A DNA stretch of 35,934 bases from an uncultured euryarchaeote (GTDB taxonomy: Archaea; Thermoplasmatota; Poseidoniia; Poseidoniales; Poseidoniaceae), in assembly GCA_937894115.1 (NCBI GenBank), contig CALBFP010000214.1, positions 1 through 35,934 on the forward strand. The letters run 5' to 3'. This document shows, piece after piece, positions 8,329 to 17,449 of the stretch. The notes beneath the pieces were generated by a model. It saw only the letters and a list, made by a program, of their open reading frames with translations, did no database searches and was not told the origin of the DNA. A program made the translations under genes and the position numbers. The number at the start of each line of letters is the position of its first letter. Positions within the stretch are counted from its first letter, which is position 1.

Positions 8329-11300
8329 CTATTGTTGGTTGCGGGCCAAATCAAAAATCGCTCTCGACTGTTGTGCAGACCAACCCGTTCCCTGCAATTG
8401 CATCAGCAAGGAACGTTCCTGCTCACCTACAGCAAGTTCGCTAAGAACCCAATCAACTGCAGCATCTCGATCATCTGCTTGCCATTCTTCAAACAGCGTC
8501 ATATCGACTTCAATTCTTGCGCGGCGAACCTTCTTCTGTGAGGACGCATCAGCATCCTCCTTCGTTTCGCTCTTTTTACCAACTGGACTTCTCGCTGCAA
8601 GTGGGGTTGTTTCAGGTTTGGAAGACTTCGGAGGGCCGCGAGAGGGTCCGCTTTCCGCGCTAGGAGGCCCACGCTTTGGTCCAGATGGTCCTCGTGAGGT
8701 TGGCACTCCTTTGGGCGGTCCTTTTGTAGGACCGCTCGATGCAGGAGGGCTGCGAGCAGTGGATTGTGCCCGTTGAGGCATCGGTTTGGTTTGGAACGAC
8801 GAAAAGAAATCATCGCCTTCATCGTCATCAAAGAAATCATCATCCTCTTCGTCATCATCGTAATCATAACCACGATTGCGTAACCGTCTAATGACGACAA
8901 CAAGCAACAACAAGACCACGACAACCCCCGCAACAACTCCACCAAACACAGGTGTCGTCATACCCAGAATTGTTGCATCTCCATCCCCATCTGCCGATTT
9001 TGGTAATGGACAGCCATCATCGTATCCATCAAGTCCTTTTGGTTGCTCGGGACAATTATCTAGCAAGTCATTAACGCCATCTTGATCGGTATCTCGCTCA
9101 CTCTTTGAACAACCTTCGTCATCAACATTTGTTGTTGGCGAGTTTGGACACTTGTCAGGTGTTGAAGCACCAACAACAAATTCTCCCGGCCATTCGGAAT
9201 CTCTCGATTCATTCCAAGCCTCAACACCCCAATTGTCTCCAAAGCCGTCACCATCAGAATCGTTCCACTGGGTAGCATCGCCTGGGAATTTATCCCTGCC
9301 CCAGTTGTCAGCCCAACCGTCACCATCATCTTCGCAACCAATTTCCAATGCATCAAGGTAGGATGTCCCGAATTCTTCAGGGCAAAAGTCAGCGTTGTTG
9401 CCCACAGAATTGTCACCGAAGCCGTCACCGTCTTGATCGTGCCATTGTGTGCCGTCAAGAGGGAACGCATCTCCTGCCTCATTGATTCTCAATCCTGTGT
9501 CACTGTCAACATCAAACGTGTATTCACCGAAATAGCCGTCACCGTCGAGATCTTGATCTAGAGCATTCTCATCAAGACAGCCTGTTGAATCAACGGGGAA
9601 TCCGGACTCGGTATCAGGACATTGATCAGAAGCATCCACAACACCATCGCCATCGGAATCGCGTTGATTTTCATCACAGCCGTTTGCATCAACGGCTGAG
9701 GATGAATCCGGGCAAAGGTCGTCAATATCGACGACGCCATCTCCATCGCTGTCTTGGACGAGTTGTTCGTTGCTGCATCCACTGGAATCGACCTCGGCTG
9801 AGGCTTGTGTATCTGGACATGCATCGTCAGCGTTGGAAACTCCATCGGCATCATCGTCAAGTTGAGAATCAGCGCATCCATCGGCATCGACAAGTGCAAA
9901 GGAAGGGGTGTTGGGACAAACATCCACTTCATCATAGACGCCATCGCCATCCGTGTCATCGGTATTCACGAGGGGGCAACCATCACCATCCGTTCCGCCG
10001 GCAACGCCAAACTGATACGGGCACGCATCAGGGTTGTTCCCAGTAGGATTGTCTCCGAATCCATCGCCATCAAAATCGAGATATTGTGTTGAATCGAGAG
10101 GGAAAGCATCGTCCGTGTTTGCCCACCCGTCTTCGTCGCTATCTGGACAACCTGGAACCGGATCGGTCGAGGTGCCGAAGACGCCGGGACAACCATCAAG
10201 AATCAAACCTTGAGAATTCGAACCGTTGTATGATGATGTCCAACGATCGGGATAGCCATCGGTGTCGTTGTCGTCTGCAGCTGCGACATTGTACGGGAAG
10301 AAATCCGGATTGGTTGCTCCTACAGAACCGTTGTCTCCATAGCCATCGCCATCGGTATCGGCCCACTGGGTTGGGTCATCTGGCCACATGTCTGCCCCTT
10401 GGTCAACTCCCCAGTTGGTTCCGCCAACGCTCGAAGGATCGCTTGCTCCATCACCATCGGTGTCCTCACAACCGTTACGATCGCGATACGAGGTTCCGAA
10501 ATTCCAAGGACAGAAATCACCTGTTAGTGTATCGGATTCGTTATCGCCAAATCCGTCTCCATCAAAATCCTTGTACTGGCGCGGATTGTAAGGGAATTTA
10601 TCACCAGGACTGGTTTCTACCGCTCCAGATGAGCCAAAAATGGCGTCACAGCAATCAACACCGTAGTTGTCACCTACCCCGTCACCATCCGAATCTTTGG
10701 ACTGCTTCCAGTTTTGTTGGTACCGATCTCCATGTATCCAAGTACCATCGTTGTTTGACCAACCGTCCTCATCGAAATCAGGGCATCCATATCGATCGAA
10801 TACCGAACGACCATCGTTGGTATCGCAGGCATCGATTGAATCTGCAAAACCATCGTGTTCATAATCATCGCAACCTTGAATGTAGTAATACGAAATTCCT
10901 GAATCAGATGGGCACTCGTCAGAAAGTGGGCCCGATGGATTGTCTCCAAACCCATCCATATCAGAATCGACCCATTGGTCGCCCAGATTCGGTAAACCAT
11001 CAATACGATCGAAGACGAGATCTCGATCAGAATCGACATAAAAGCGCAACATCTCAACATCGATATCGGCTGAGTCGAGATAGGCGGCAATGAGCGTACC
11101 GTTCGAATCAACAGTTGTTGAGAAGTTCATGTTTGTATGAACATCTTTCATTTCATGTGTGGACCAGCTTGAACGATCTTGGACACGCCCATCCAGATGC
11201 ATAGAATTGACACGAAGCGTGTGCGTTGTTGGTGATGTGGTCATCAACAAAATACCCGGACCGTTGGATACGATCTCCCATGCTCCGTCTTCTGTTGAAA

Positions 11301-14300
11301 TCGGTTGACTCCCGTATGAGGACCATATTCCTGTGTTGTCTCGCTCATGGATGCTCTCTGTTGTGGCTTGAACCGCAAAAAGGAGGGATGTGCCGTGTTG
11401 GGTGCAAGCGATATCATGGCCACCAGGGCTTCCATTTGACAAACTCTGCATTGAGACATTTGTCCAAACCTCAGTCGTAGCATTCCGCTCATGCGTTACC
11501 AAATCTCCACTTGAATCAAGTGAAAGAAGGACGATGGTATCGCTTGAATCCATGCACATGGAAAGCCTTGTAGCATCATCGATGAGAGTGGTTAAGGTTG
11601 TTGAAACGCCGTGATCGATGTCAACAATTTGAAGTTCATGAACACCTGAATTGTTCACGGTTGTGGCAACCAAAGTCGTCCCATTGGAAAGTTGAAGAGA
11701 TGCATGCTCGTGTCCAACCGCTTCACCAGAGTCCAATTCGGTTTCAGTTGACCACGTGCTTCCAGACTTGGTGAGATGTTTTAGGGTATTGAGGCTTGAA
11801 TCTCGATAGAGGATGTGCATGTCAGACCCTTCAAACCACAGCGAAGGGGATGCCGTCAAATTTGAATTGGAAAGAATCTCACTGGACAACCATCCAGACG
11901 CTCCTTCGGTTGAATGGTAGAGTTTCTCAATGGTGTTGTGAGAATAAACGACATGGAGGTCACCGTTTGCATCAACCGCACTTGCAGGATAGGTTCCAAA
12001 ATCGCTGAAGGTACGAATTTCTTGATGCAATGCGGTCCAAGACGTGGTCGTGTGATGCACATATCCATCCGTTTCGTCAAGTAGAATCATGCTTGGCTGC
12101 CCCGCAGGAGTGACATCAAACTGGAATTTTGCCGGTGATGATAGCGTTTTCAAGGTTTCAGTGACCCATGAACCGCCCGGTGATCCGTCGTTCACGTGCT
12201 CAAGATGTACGAGTGAATGGGCCGATGATGCATTGAGCGAGAAAATCATCGCGGTTTCGCCACGATTTGTTGTTGTCAACTTTAGTCCAGACATGTTGCC
12301 TTGGAACGTGAATTGGCTCGTATCAAAATCCTGTTTGGTAACCGTTACCATATCGATTCCGTACGCCGTTCCGCGCGTTAAGTTTCGAACCGAATACACA
12401 AACTCGATGGCGCCATCTGCATTCGAATCAAGGCCACCAAGCGTGATCAAACCTAGATGTTGTGATGTGGACCCTGTGCGAATCGTCTCAGCTGTTGATA
12501 CAAATCCGTTCGCAGAACCAAGGTACAAATCGATTTGACCTGCTGGAGTAAATCCTTTACTTGAACCTATGAAGGTGTCTGCAAACCCATCATCGTTTAC
12601 ATCGCCCGCCGAGGCAAACATCCATCCGAGCCGTTCGTTGCTGGTTCCCTCCAGCGTCCAGTCAGCGGTTTCAGAAAAGTTCTCAGTGGCGTTGCCCATG
12701 AATAAGTGGATCTTACCGCCGAGCAATGGGGCTCCCGTAGCCGAGAGTTCCTGCACAATCAGTTCGTCCATACCATCGTTGTTGATATCGTCAATTATCT
12801 CAACGGTCGTCCCAAACAATTTACCGGTTGCAAGACGTTGAATTGTCGCTTCGGGAGTGGTCGAGAAACCGTCGACTGAGCCGTAGAATACCTCAATAGC
12901 AGAATATCCGGTCGGTGAGGACTCTGTACCCGAATTCGACACGACAAAATCACCAAATCCATCACCGTTCAAATCTCCACCACTCGACATTGCACGACCG
13001 TAGTATGGACCATCGGTGCTTGCTGAGATGTTGTGAGACCACGACATCTCTTCCAATCCCCCCGCATAGACCGACAATCGTCCAGAACTGCTGCCGTCGG
13101 TCCAGTTTCCTTGCAATGCGACGATATCGTGGTAACCGTTTCCATTCATGTCATCAATTCGAGACAGCGTTTCGCCAAGCATTTCGTCCGCATTTCCGGT
13201 CGTGCTCCAGACTTGATCGAACTGGGTTTGATTCCACTCGTACAACGAAAGCAACCCGTGATTCGATTCATCGATTCGACTCAAATTGTCATGTCCAGGA
13301 GACGACAGAAGCAGTTGTTGCCGATCCGTTGATGCAAAGTGTCCAATCACGACACCGTTACCGAACCGTTCTGAGGTTTGTGTCCCACTCAGAACGACGG
13401 GTGAGAATGAATCAAGTCCATCTGCACCGCCGAACATCACAGACACACGACCGTTGTTGTTGAGACCGTTATCGGATGCCGTTGGTTGAGTGAAGACAAC
13501 ATCGTCAAAGCCATCTCCATTCAAGTCGCCATAAACGGCATCGCCTTCAACCACATCAGGATATAGTGCGTGCGTTGTCATGGCATCATTGGAAAGTCGA
13601 CCCGTTGATTGATCTTCCAAGCTTTTGAATATTGAAAGTAAAGTTTGACCCGATTCATAGGATGTCGTAGCAACTTGAGCAAGATTGTTAAGATCCAAAT
13701 CTAGACCAATCGCTGAGTGTATCGATGCATCGCGTGCTAGGATTTGCTCGATGCGGTGCTCCCCGTCAAGTTGCAATCGAACCGCTTCCTCAGAGCGTGT
13801 GTACGCAACGTTCGCCACACCATTCGAATCCATCTTCAACGCAAATTCATCGCCCACCGGCCCACTGTCGAGAAGACTGTGATACCATCTCAGACCGCTG
13901 TTGTTTACCTGCCAAAGTTCGCCTGTAGTTGTACGAACAACTGCAAATTCATGATCCTTGTCTGTGACCCGAACGATCATTGATTCAGGATAGATATCTT
14001 CAATGATGGTCCGTTTCAACCAGGTATCGGCGGTGTAAACTTGTCCCTGAAAGGCAAGTCGTGCCATTTTGATATCTGCTCCATCACCGTAAATTGCAAG
14101 TGGCCTGTAGGCTTTGTCAACCACAACAGAACAACCGATAAGACCCAATGATGCATCAACTGTGTCGATCAATGACTCACTAAACTCGCCAGTGGAGGAC
14201 AGTATACCCATACGTATCTCGCCCAAGGCGTTCATCCAGCAAAGATAACTCGAACCGTTCTCAGCGAGAAAAACACTGGGAGCGCTCAAATCACTAGGGG

Positions 14301-14574
14301 TTCCAGAAACCACAACATCACTCATCCACATGTCAATGGATGAATCCTGACGGACCAGCACCTCGGTCATCCCTTCCAAATCAATGGTTTGACCTGCAAG
14401 ATCATGCCCGTGTTCCATGGTACTCGGAAACGTATGTTCAGTGCGAATCTCATCGTCCAAAACAACCTCGCTGGGCCCTATTTGGGAAACAAAAGGTGCC
14501 ATCAACTGGAGAAGCATGAGGAGCACAAGGCCTGATGACAGGCCCGATTTGAAAAGCGTCCGCCCCTCGCGCAT
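8329..14574 (-). CDS. Giant surface protein: FG-GAP propeller, TSP3 calcium repeats, C-terminal membrane anchor
   Basis: This 2081-residue protein has a signal peptide (about 1-32, with LVLLMLLQLMAPFVSQ). From about 345 to 720 there are six or so FG-GAP blades with calcium loops such as DLNGDGFDD, DLNGDGFGD and DVNDDGFAD, as in integrin-alpha-type beta-propellers. From about 720 to 1175 there are repeated strands (LYHSTEGASGW, LKHLTKSGSTW), suggesting a second, BNR-like propeller. From about 1178 to 1868 there are TSP3 repeats. Some are of a variant type (QWxDxDGDGFGDN); a cluster near 1545-1660 is of the classical type (DGDGVVDxxDxCPDT). A single helix (about 1875-1896) precedes a 180-residue tail: an Asp/Phe-rich stretch, a Pro/Gly/Ser/Lys-rich linker and a conserved-looking helical end. 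The start has AAGGAG a few bases upstream. It probably acts in adhesion or particle binding; the ligand is unknown. Confidence 0.9.
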   Translation of the reverse strand: MREGRTLFKSGLSSGLVLLMLLQLMAPFVSQIGPSEVVLDDEIRTEHTFPSTMEHGHDLAGQTIDLEGMTEVLVRQDSSIDMWMSDVVVSGTPSDLSAPSVFLAENGSSYLCWMNALGEIRMGILSSTGEFSESLIDTVDASLGLIGCSVVVDKAYRPLAIYGDGADIKMARLAFQGQVYTADTWLKRTIIEDIYPESMIVRVTDKDHEFAVVRTTTGELWQVNNSGLRWYHSLLDSGPVGDEFALKMDSNGVANVAYTRSEEAVRLQLDGEHRIEQILARDASIHSAIGLDLDLNNLAQVATTSYESGQTLLSIFKSLEDQSTGRLSNDAMTTHALYPDVVEGDAVYGDLNGDGFDDVVFTQPTASDNGLNNNGRVSVMFGGADGLDSFSPVVLSGTQTSERFGNGVVIGHFASTDRQQLLLSSPGHDNLSRIDESNHGLLSLYEWNQTQFDQVWSTTGNADEMLGETLSRIDDMNGNGYHDIVALQGNWTDGSSSGRLSVYAGGLEEMSWSHNISASTDGPYYGRAMSSGGDLNGDGFGDFVVSNSGTESSPTGYSAIEVFYGSVDGFSTTPEATIQRLATGKLFGTTVEIIDDINNDGMDELIVQELSATGAPLLGGKIHLFMGNATENFSETADWTLEGTSNERLGWMFASAGDVNDDGFADTFIGSSKGFTPAGQIDLYLGSANGFVSTAETIRTGSTSQHLGLITLGGLDSNADGAIEFVYSVRNLTRGTAYGIDMVTVTKQDFDTSQFTFQGNMSGLKLTTTNRGETAMIFSLNASSAHSLVHLEHVNDGSPGGSWVTETLKTLSSPAKFQFDVTPAGQPSMILLDETDGYVHHTTTSWTALHQEIRTFSDFGTYPASAVDANGDLHVVYSHNTIEKLYHSTEGASGWLSSEILSNSNLTASPSLWFEGSDMHILYRDSSLNTLKHLTKSGSTWSTETELDSGEAVGHEHASLQLSNGTTLVATTVNNSGVHELQIVDIDHGVSTTLTTLIDDATRLSMCMDSSDTIVLLSLDSSGDLVTHERNATTEVWTNVSMQSLSNGSPGGHDIACTQHGTSLLFAVQATTESIHERDNTGIWSSYGSQPISTEDGAWEIVSNGPGILLMTTSPTTHTLRVNSMHLDGRVQDRSSWSTHEMKDVHTNMNFSTTVDSNGTLIAAYLDSADIDVEMLRFYVDSDRDLVFDRIDGLPNLGDQWVDSDMDGFGDNPSGPLSDECPSDSGISYYYIQGCDDYEHDGFADSIDACDTNDGRSVFDRYGCPDFDEDGWSNNDGTWIHGDRYQQNWKQSKDSDGDGVGDNYGVDCCDAIFGSSGAVETSPGDKFPYNPRQYKDFDGDGFGDNESDTLTGDFCPWNFGTSYRDRNGCEDTDGDGASDPSSVGGTNWGVDQGADMWPDDPTQWADTDGDGYGDNGSVGATNPDFFPYNVAAADDNDTDGYPDRWTSSYNGSNSQGLILDGCPGVFGTSTDPVPGCPDSDEDGWANTDDAFPLDSTQYLDFDGDGFGDNPTGNNPDACPYQFGVAGGTDGDGCPLVNTDDTDGDGVYDEVDVCPNTPSFALVDADGCADSQLDDDADGVSNADDACPDTQASAEVDSSGCSNEQLVQDSDGDGVVDIDDLCPDSSSAVDANGCDENQRDSDGDGVVDASDQCPDTESGFPVDSTGCLDENALDQDLDGDGYFGEYTFDVDSDTGLRINEAGDAFPLDGTQWHDQDGDGFGDNSVGNNADFCPEEFGTSYLDALEIGCEDDGDGWADNWGRDKFPGDATQWNDSDGDGFGDNWGVEAWNESRDSEWPGEFVVGASTPDKCPNSPTTNVDDEGCSKSERDTDQDGVNDLLDNCPEQPKGLDGYDDGCPLPKSADGDGDATILGMTTPVFGGVVAGVVVVLLLLVVVIRRLRNRGYDYDDDEEDDDFFDDDEGDDFFSSFQTKPMPQRAQSTARSPPASSGPTKGPPKGVPTSRGPSGPKRGPPSAESGPSRGPPKSSKPETTPLAARSPVGKKSETKEDADASSQKKVRRARIEVDMTLFEEWQADDRDAAVDWVLSELAVGEQERSLLMQLQGTGWSAQQSRAIFDLARNQQ
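8990..11040 (-). repeat. TSP3-coding repeat array in the giant surface gene
   Basis: About 2 kb of degenerate direct repeats encode DxDGDG calcium loops, typically 35-50 codons apart. On the plus strand they appear as recurring blocks such as CCATCGCCATCGGT and TTGTCxCCAAAxCCATC. The protein motif is better conserved than the DNA, but the identical short DNA blocks could support slippage or recombination. A related array in the same orientation lies at about 17730-19530. Confidence 0.85.
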
Positions 14575-14581
14575 GAACTCC

Positions 14582-14602
14582 TTAGAACACTCAACGTTCT
14601 AA
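14582..14602. promoter_or_regulatory. Perfect inverted repeat in the promoter/leader of the giant surface gene
   Basis: TTAGAAC and GTTCTAA arms (7 bp each, exact reverse complements) are separated by 7 bp. The repeat begins 8 bases upstream of the minus-strand ATG at 14574. The distal arm overlaps TTTAGAAC, which sits 29 bases from the ATG, the spacing of a TATA box. A dimeric repressor bound here would block transcription; an RNA hairpin near the ribosome-binding site is the alternative. The proposed role is inference. Confidence 0.55.
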
Positions 14603-14678
14603 ACCATTGTCAGCAATTGATTTGTTTTTTGATTATGACAACCCATGATGTCAAGAAGCACGTACGCTTCGAAAGCAC

Positions 14679-15302
14679 ATGGCTCGGGCTCTCATCGCCG
14701 CAAACGGTGATTGGCCGTTCTCGTTCAATCTCCAAGAAAAAAAAGTCGATTACGATACAATCATCGCCCTCGACGGTGCGGCAAATCGCCTCATGACCTT
14801 CGATATATTGCCTGATGTTGTTGTTGGTGATTTGGACAGCATTGATGCGTCGGTTTTGCAACATTGCAGAACGAATGGTGCAACCATTGTTCATTCCCCT
14901 GACCAAAATCGCAGTGATGTATCCAAAGGATTGGAATGGGTACATCAAAACCATCCGCAAGCGCAGGTCGATATCGTAGGTGTTGAAATCGGTCGATACG
15001 ACCATTACCTTGCAGCACTCTCTGCCCTGTTTGAGGTCCAAAGCTCGGCTCGAATTTGCATGAACGGCTGGTCTGCCCAACGCGTACAACCCGTTGAAAC
15101 AAACGTCCATGTCAGACCTGGTTCAATTGTGAGCCTGATTCCGTTTGGTGCTGTATCTGGGGTCACACTCGAGGGTTGTCAATACCCTCTTTCCAATGAA
15201 GTCATGACCTCTGGGACACGCGGAATTTCGAATAAAGCGCTTGAGGATACAATCACCGTTTCAGCTCAATCAGGGGATCTCTTGTTGCTCTTTGAGAGTT
15301 GA
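14679..15302 (+). CDS. Thiamine pyrophosphokinase
   Basis: This is a 207-residue cytosolic enzyme of the thiamine pyrophosphokinase family, which transfers pyrophosphate from ATP to thiamine to give thiamine diphosphate. Family motifs run in order: DGAANR (32-37), VVGDLDS (48-54), DQNRSD (75-80, the usual DQ-x-x-[ST]-D), GRYDH (near 107-111, reduced from the common GGRxDH), and in the C-terminal domain GTRGISN, which matches the thiamine-binding Ser-Asn region. It would let the cell use salvaged thiamine directly, unlike the ThiL route for thiamine phosphate. It is divergent from the giant surface gene. Its last 33 bases overlap the convergent DUF4105 gene. The related archaeal 6-hydroxymethylpterin pyrophosphokinases (MptE-like) share the fold, but the motifs here favour thiamine. 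Confidence 0.82.
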   Translation: MARALIAANGDWPFSFNLQEKKVDYDTIIALDGAANRLMTFDILPDVVVGDLDSIDASVLQHCRTNGATIVHSPDQNRSDVSKGLEWVHQNHPQAQVDIVGVEIGRYDHYLAALSALFEVQSSARICMNGWSAQRVQPVETNVHVRPGSIVSLIPFGAVSGVTLEGCQYPLSNEVMTSGTRGISNKALEDTITVSAQSGDLLLLFES

Positions 15303-16169
15303 TGGAGGCAAACCCAAGCGGATGAATGCACTGTAATCGCTCTGGCCGTCCCAATCTTGAGCGTGTTGATCGACTCGAGATTTTTCCATGGTTTTTTCCA
15401 AGCCCCCCCAATCTTCAATGAGATTCAATTTTAATGCTGCCTTTGGCGTGTATCCAGGTAGGAAATTGCGCCAAAGAAACGGAATACGCCCCGGCGTAAC
15501 CGTATTCACTGCCTTGACGATGGAGGTATTGCAGGTTTTGAACAATGTGTGGTAAAATTCAGGCCGATCGGCTAACTGATTGAGCCGATGAGCCATTTGA
15601 ACGATCATTTGCCGATCTTTGTCTGGTGGTGTAATGACACGATACATCGAAACAATGTTGCTTCTGCCGTGCGTACGCAATTGGGTAACATCGTGTTCAA
15701 ACCCAACCAAAAGGTACAATTCGTAAGAACGCCATAATCCCGTCCAAGGATGGTATCTTTTGCCACGCTCTCTGCGGGTTTCAAAAGAAAACGAGAGACA
15801 GGTTCCGTCTTGAAATTCAAACGTTAGATAAGTGTGTGACAAACCTCGAAACGAATGAAATTGATCAACCACGAACCATATGTCCTTCACTTGATTCGAA
15901 TCAACAACAACTTCCTCAGCCCAATCCTCATCACGATCTTTTGTGGTTCGCCAATGAAAATTTCGTACGTTTTTGAATGTGATTTTAGAATCGTTGAACA
16001 CTGCACTGGATGTGAGTCTGCAATCCGATGCCCAATCCGCATGCAACTTGGGTTGACGTGGCCTCACCCGAGTCCACCAGATTCGAACCCCGTTCAACAA
16101 GAGAAAAAGAACAAACCCAGCCAAAGCGAAAATGAGGTAGTACATCCAATCCTGCATCCTACTCACCAT
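15270..16169 (-). CDS. DUF4105 / Lnb-like membrane protein (putative lipoprotein-modifying thiol enzyme)
   Basis: The protein has 299 residues from the ATG at 16169, which overlaps the upstream stop as ATGGTGA; a longer open frame to 16232 lies inside the upstream gene. One N-terminal helix (about 8-31) anchors it. The rest fits DUF4105 (PF13387): the VRNFHWRT strand, SHTYLTFEF with the conserved His (H112), LSFSFETR, and a later block FYHTLFKTCNTSIV with the conserved Cys (C213). This Cys/His pair is what the NlpC/P60-like DUF4105 enzymes use. In Bacteroidota a DUF4105 protein (Lnb) N-acylates lipoproteins; whether this archaeal homologue does so is inference. It is the last gene of a six-gene operon. 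A true lipoprotein gene (29864) is nearby but on the other strand. Confidence 0.75.
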   Translation of the reverse strand: MVSRMQDWMYYLIFALAGFVLFLLLNGVRIWWTRVRPRQPKLHADWASDCRLTSSAVFNDSKITFKNVRNFHWRTTKDRDEDWAEEVVVDSNQVKDIWFVVDQFHSFRGLSHTYLTFEFQDGTCLSFSFETRRERGKRYHPWTGLWRSYELYLLVGFEHDVTQLRTHGRSNIVSMYRVITPPDKDRQMIVQMAHRLNQLADRPEFYHTLFKTCNTSIVKAVNTVTPGRIPFLWRNFLPGYTPKAALKLNLIEDWGGLEKTMEKSRVDQHAQDWDGQSDYSAFIRLGLPPSTLKEQQEIP

Positions 16170-17449
16170 CGTTGCCATATGTTGTAAGCTGAATCCCACC
16201 AATCCATTGAACCGTCGGGGTGTTTTCTCCACAATTGACCTTCATCATCCAAAACGGTTGGAAGGCCTTCAGGATCAGGGGACCCATCGTTCAAGATTTG
16301 CGGAGCAGGACCCAACTCAGGTAACGTCAACAACTCATCGTTTTCGCGGAAACGAACGAGCAAAACGAAGACGATGACAGCGACGAGCAAGCCCAGTACG
16401 GCAATTGTATACCAGCCAACATCCTCTGTTGCAGTTTCTTCACCAAACGACTGGCTTGGAAGGACTTCTTGCTCCTCTTGTGTCAATTCTGAAGCGGGCA
16501 ATCGAACGATGTTTACAGCCTGAGTACTGGCGATGTTTTCCAAATTTGTTACCTTAAGTACGACAAGATGGACCCCCGCAGGAAGCGCTGAACAATCGTA
16601 AACTGGACCCTCTGAAATCAACGAAGTCGACGAGACATCCCATTCCATCGTATATTCGGAAAAGTCTTCATTGTCATTGCTCGGTTGAGCGGCGACCAAG
16701 CACGGTCTGTCGTTGGTTAAACCATCTCCAGTAACGAGGAGCTCAAAAGCAGGTGCAGGTCGGTTTTCTATGGTAAGATTGAGCGAGGTTTCTGCGGTTT
16801 GTCCAAGTTCGTTTCTGTAGGTTTCGCGAAGGGAATATTCTCCTGCAGGCCATGATGAACAATCAATGGTTGTCGCATTGTCAAGGACGATAAACGGTGC
16901 ACCTGTAAACGTCAACGTGCCAATCGCCCCATAACGAGGGCCCGTTTCATCAGCAAACATGCGGTTGATTTCACAGTTTGAACCCGTTTGCAGATTGCTC
17001 TTTCCCGTAAATTGCAACGACAGCATTGGTGTCTGCAAGGCAGGAACCATTTCGTATGTTGGTAATCCAATCGTCGAAATCTCAACACCGTTCATGTCGT
17101 AGAAGCCGAGGGCAAGTTCGTGAGCACCTCGAGACCAAGCATCGTAGGTCAGGCTTGCATTGGTTTGACCGACAACATCGATTGTTGTGGTTTCTATCAC
17201 TTGTCGATCGTTATGAGTTGCTATCAAACGTACATCGACCAGGGTTGAGGGAGTTGATGAATTGAGAATAACTACCACACGAACAGCATCAACATCTCCA
17301 TCTTGATTTAAATCGAGCGAGTCGTTTCGAAGTGCAACCATCGTTAGACCCGCTTCTTCAAGTCCAATATCAGATTCAGCACCAACATTGCCTAGCCCAA
17401 ACACTGGCATGAGCAAAACAAACGTCAGGATAAAAATCGATTTACGCAT
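16163..17449 (-). CDS. Secreted Ig-like protein with C-terminal membrane anchor
   Basis: The protein has 428 residues from the ATG at 17449; this start is decided by an excellent Shine-Dalgarno sequence upstream. It has a signal peptide (about 1-26, ending VGAES). The first domain carries a DLNQDGDVD loop that could bind calcium. Two beta-sandwich-like repeats follow, each with a cysteine pair and a similar ending (DCSSWPAGEYSL and DCSALPAGVHLV), so likely two disulphide-bonded Ig-like domains. A membrane helix at about 344-367 precedes a 61-residue cytoplasmic tail containing LPELGPAP and a Trp-rich end (HPDGSMDWWD). The gene overlaps the TSP3 gene upstream by 8 bases and DUF4105 downstream by 7, so translation is probably coupled. 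No specific function is known. Confidence 0.8.
   Translation of the reverse strand: MRKSIFILTFVLLMPVFGLGNVGAESDIGLEEAGLTMVALRNDSLDLNQDGDVDAVRVVVILNSSTPSTLVDVRLIATHNDRQVIETTTIDVVGQTNASLTYDAWSRGAHELALGFYDMNGVEISTIGLPTYEMVPALQTPMLSLQFTGKSNLQTGSNCEINRMFADETGPRYGAIGTLTFTGAPFIVLDNATTIDCSSWPAGEYSLRETYRNELGQTAETSLNLTIENRPAPAFELLVTGDGLTNDRPCLVAAQPSNDNEDFSEYTMEWDVSSTSLISEGPVYDCSALPAGVHLVVLKVTNLENIASTQAVNIVRLPASELTQEEQEVLPSQSFGEETATEDVGWYTIAVLGLLVAVIVFVLLVRFRENDELLTLPELGPAPQILNDGSPDPEGLPTVLDDEGQLWRKHPDGSMDWWDSAYNIWQRW

Noticed and set aside
8990-11040. Possible CRISPR or satellite array
   Set aside because: The repeats are degenerate, multiples of three, in frame, and encode DxDGDG loops. There are no uniform repeats with unique spacers.
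10086-11093. A 335-codon plus-strand open frame
   Set aside because: It lies antisense within the TSP3 part of the giant surface gene. Its His/Arg/Asn-rich product reflects the reversed Asp/Gly repeat codons, and it has no domain or start signal.
12915-13463. A 182-codon plus-strand open frame in the propeller region
   Set aside because: Its His/Arg-rich product is antisense to FG-GAP repeats; no promoter or motif supports it.
14590-15110. Minus-strand open frames opposite thiamine pyrophosphokinase
   Set aside because: The plus-strand frame has all thiamine pyrophosphokinase motifs; the opposite frames have none.
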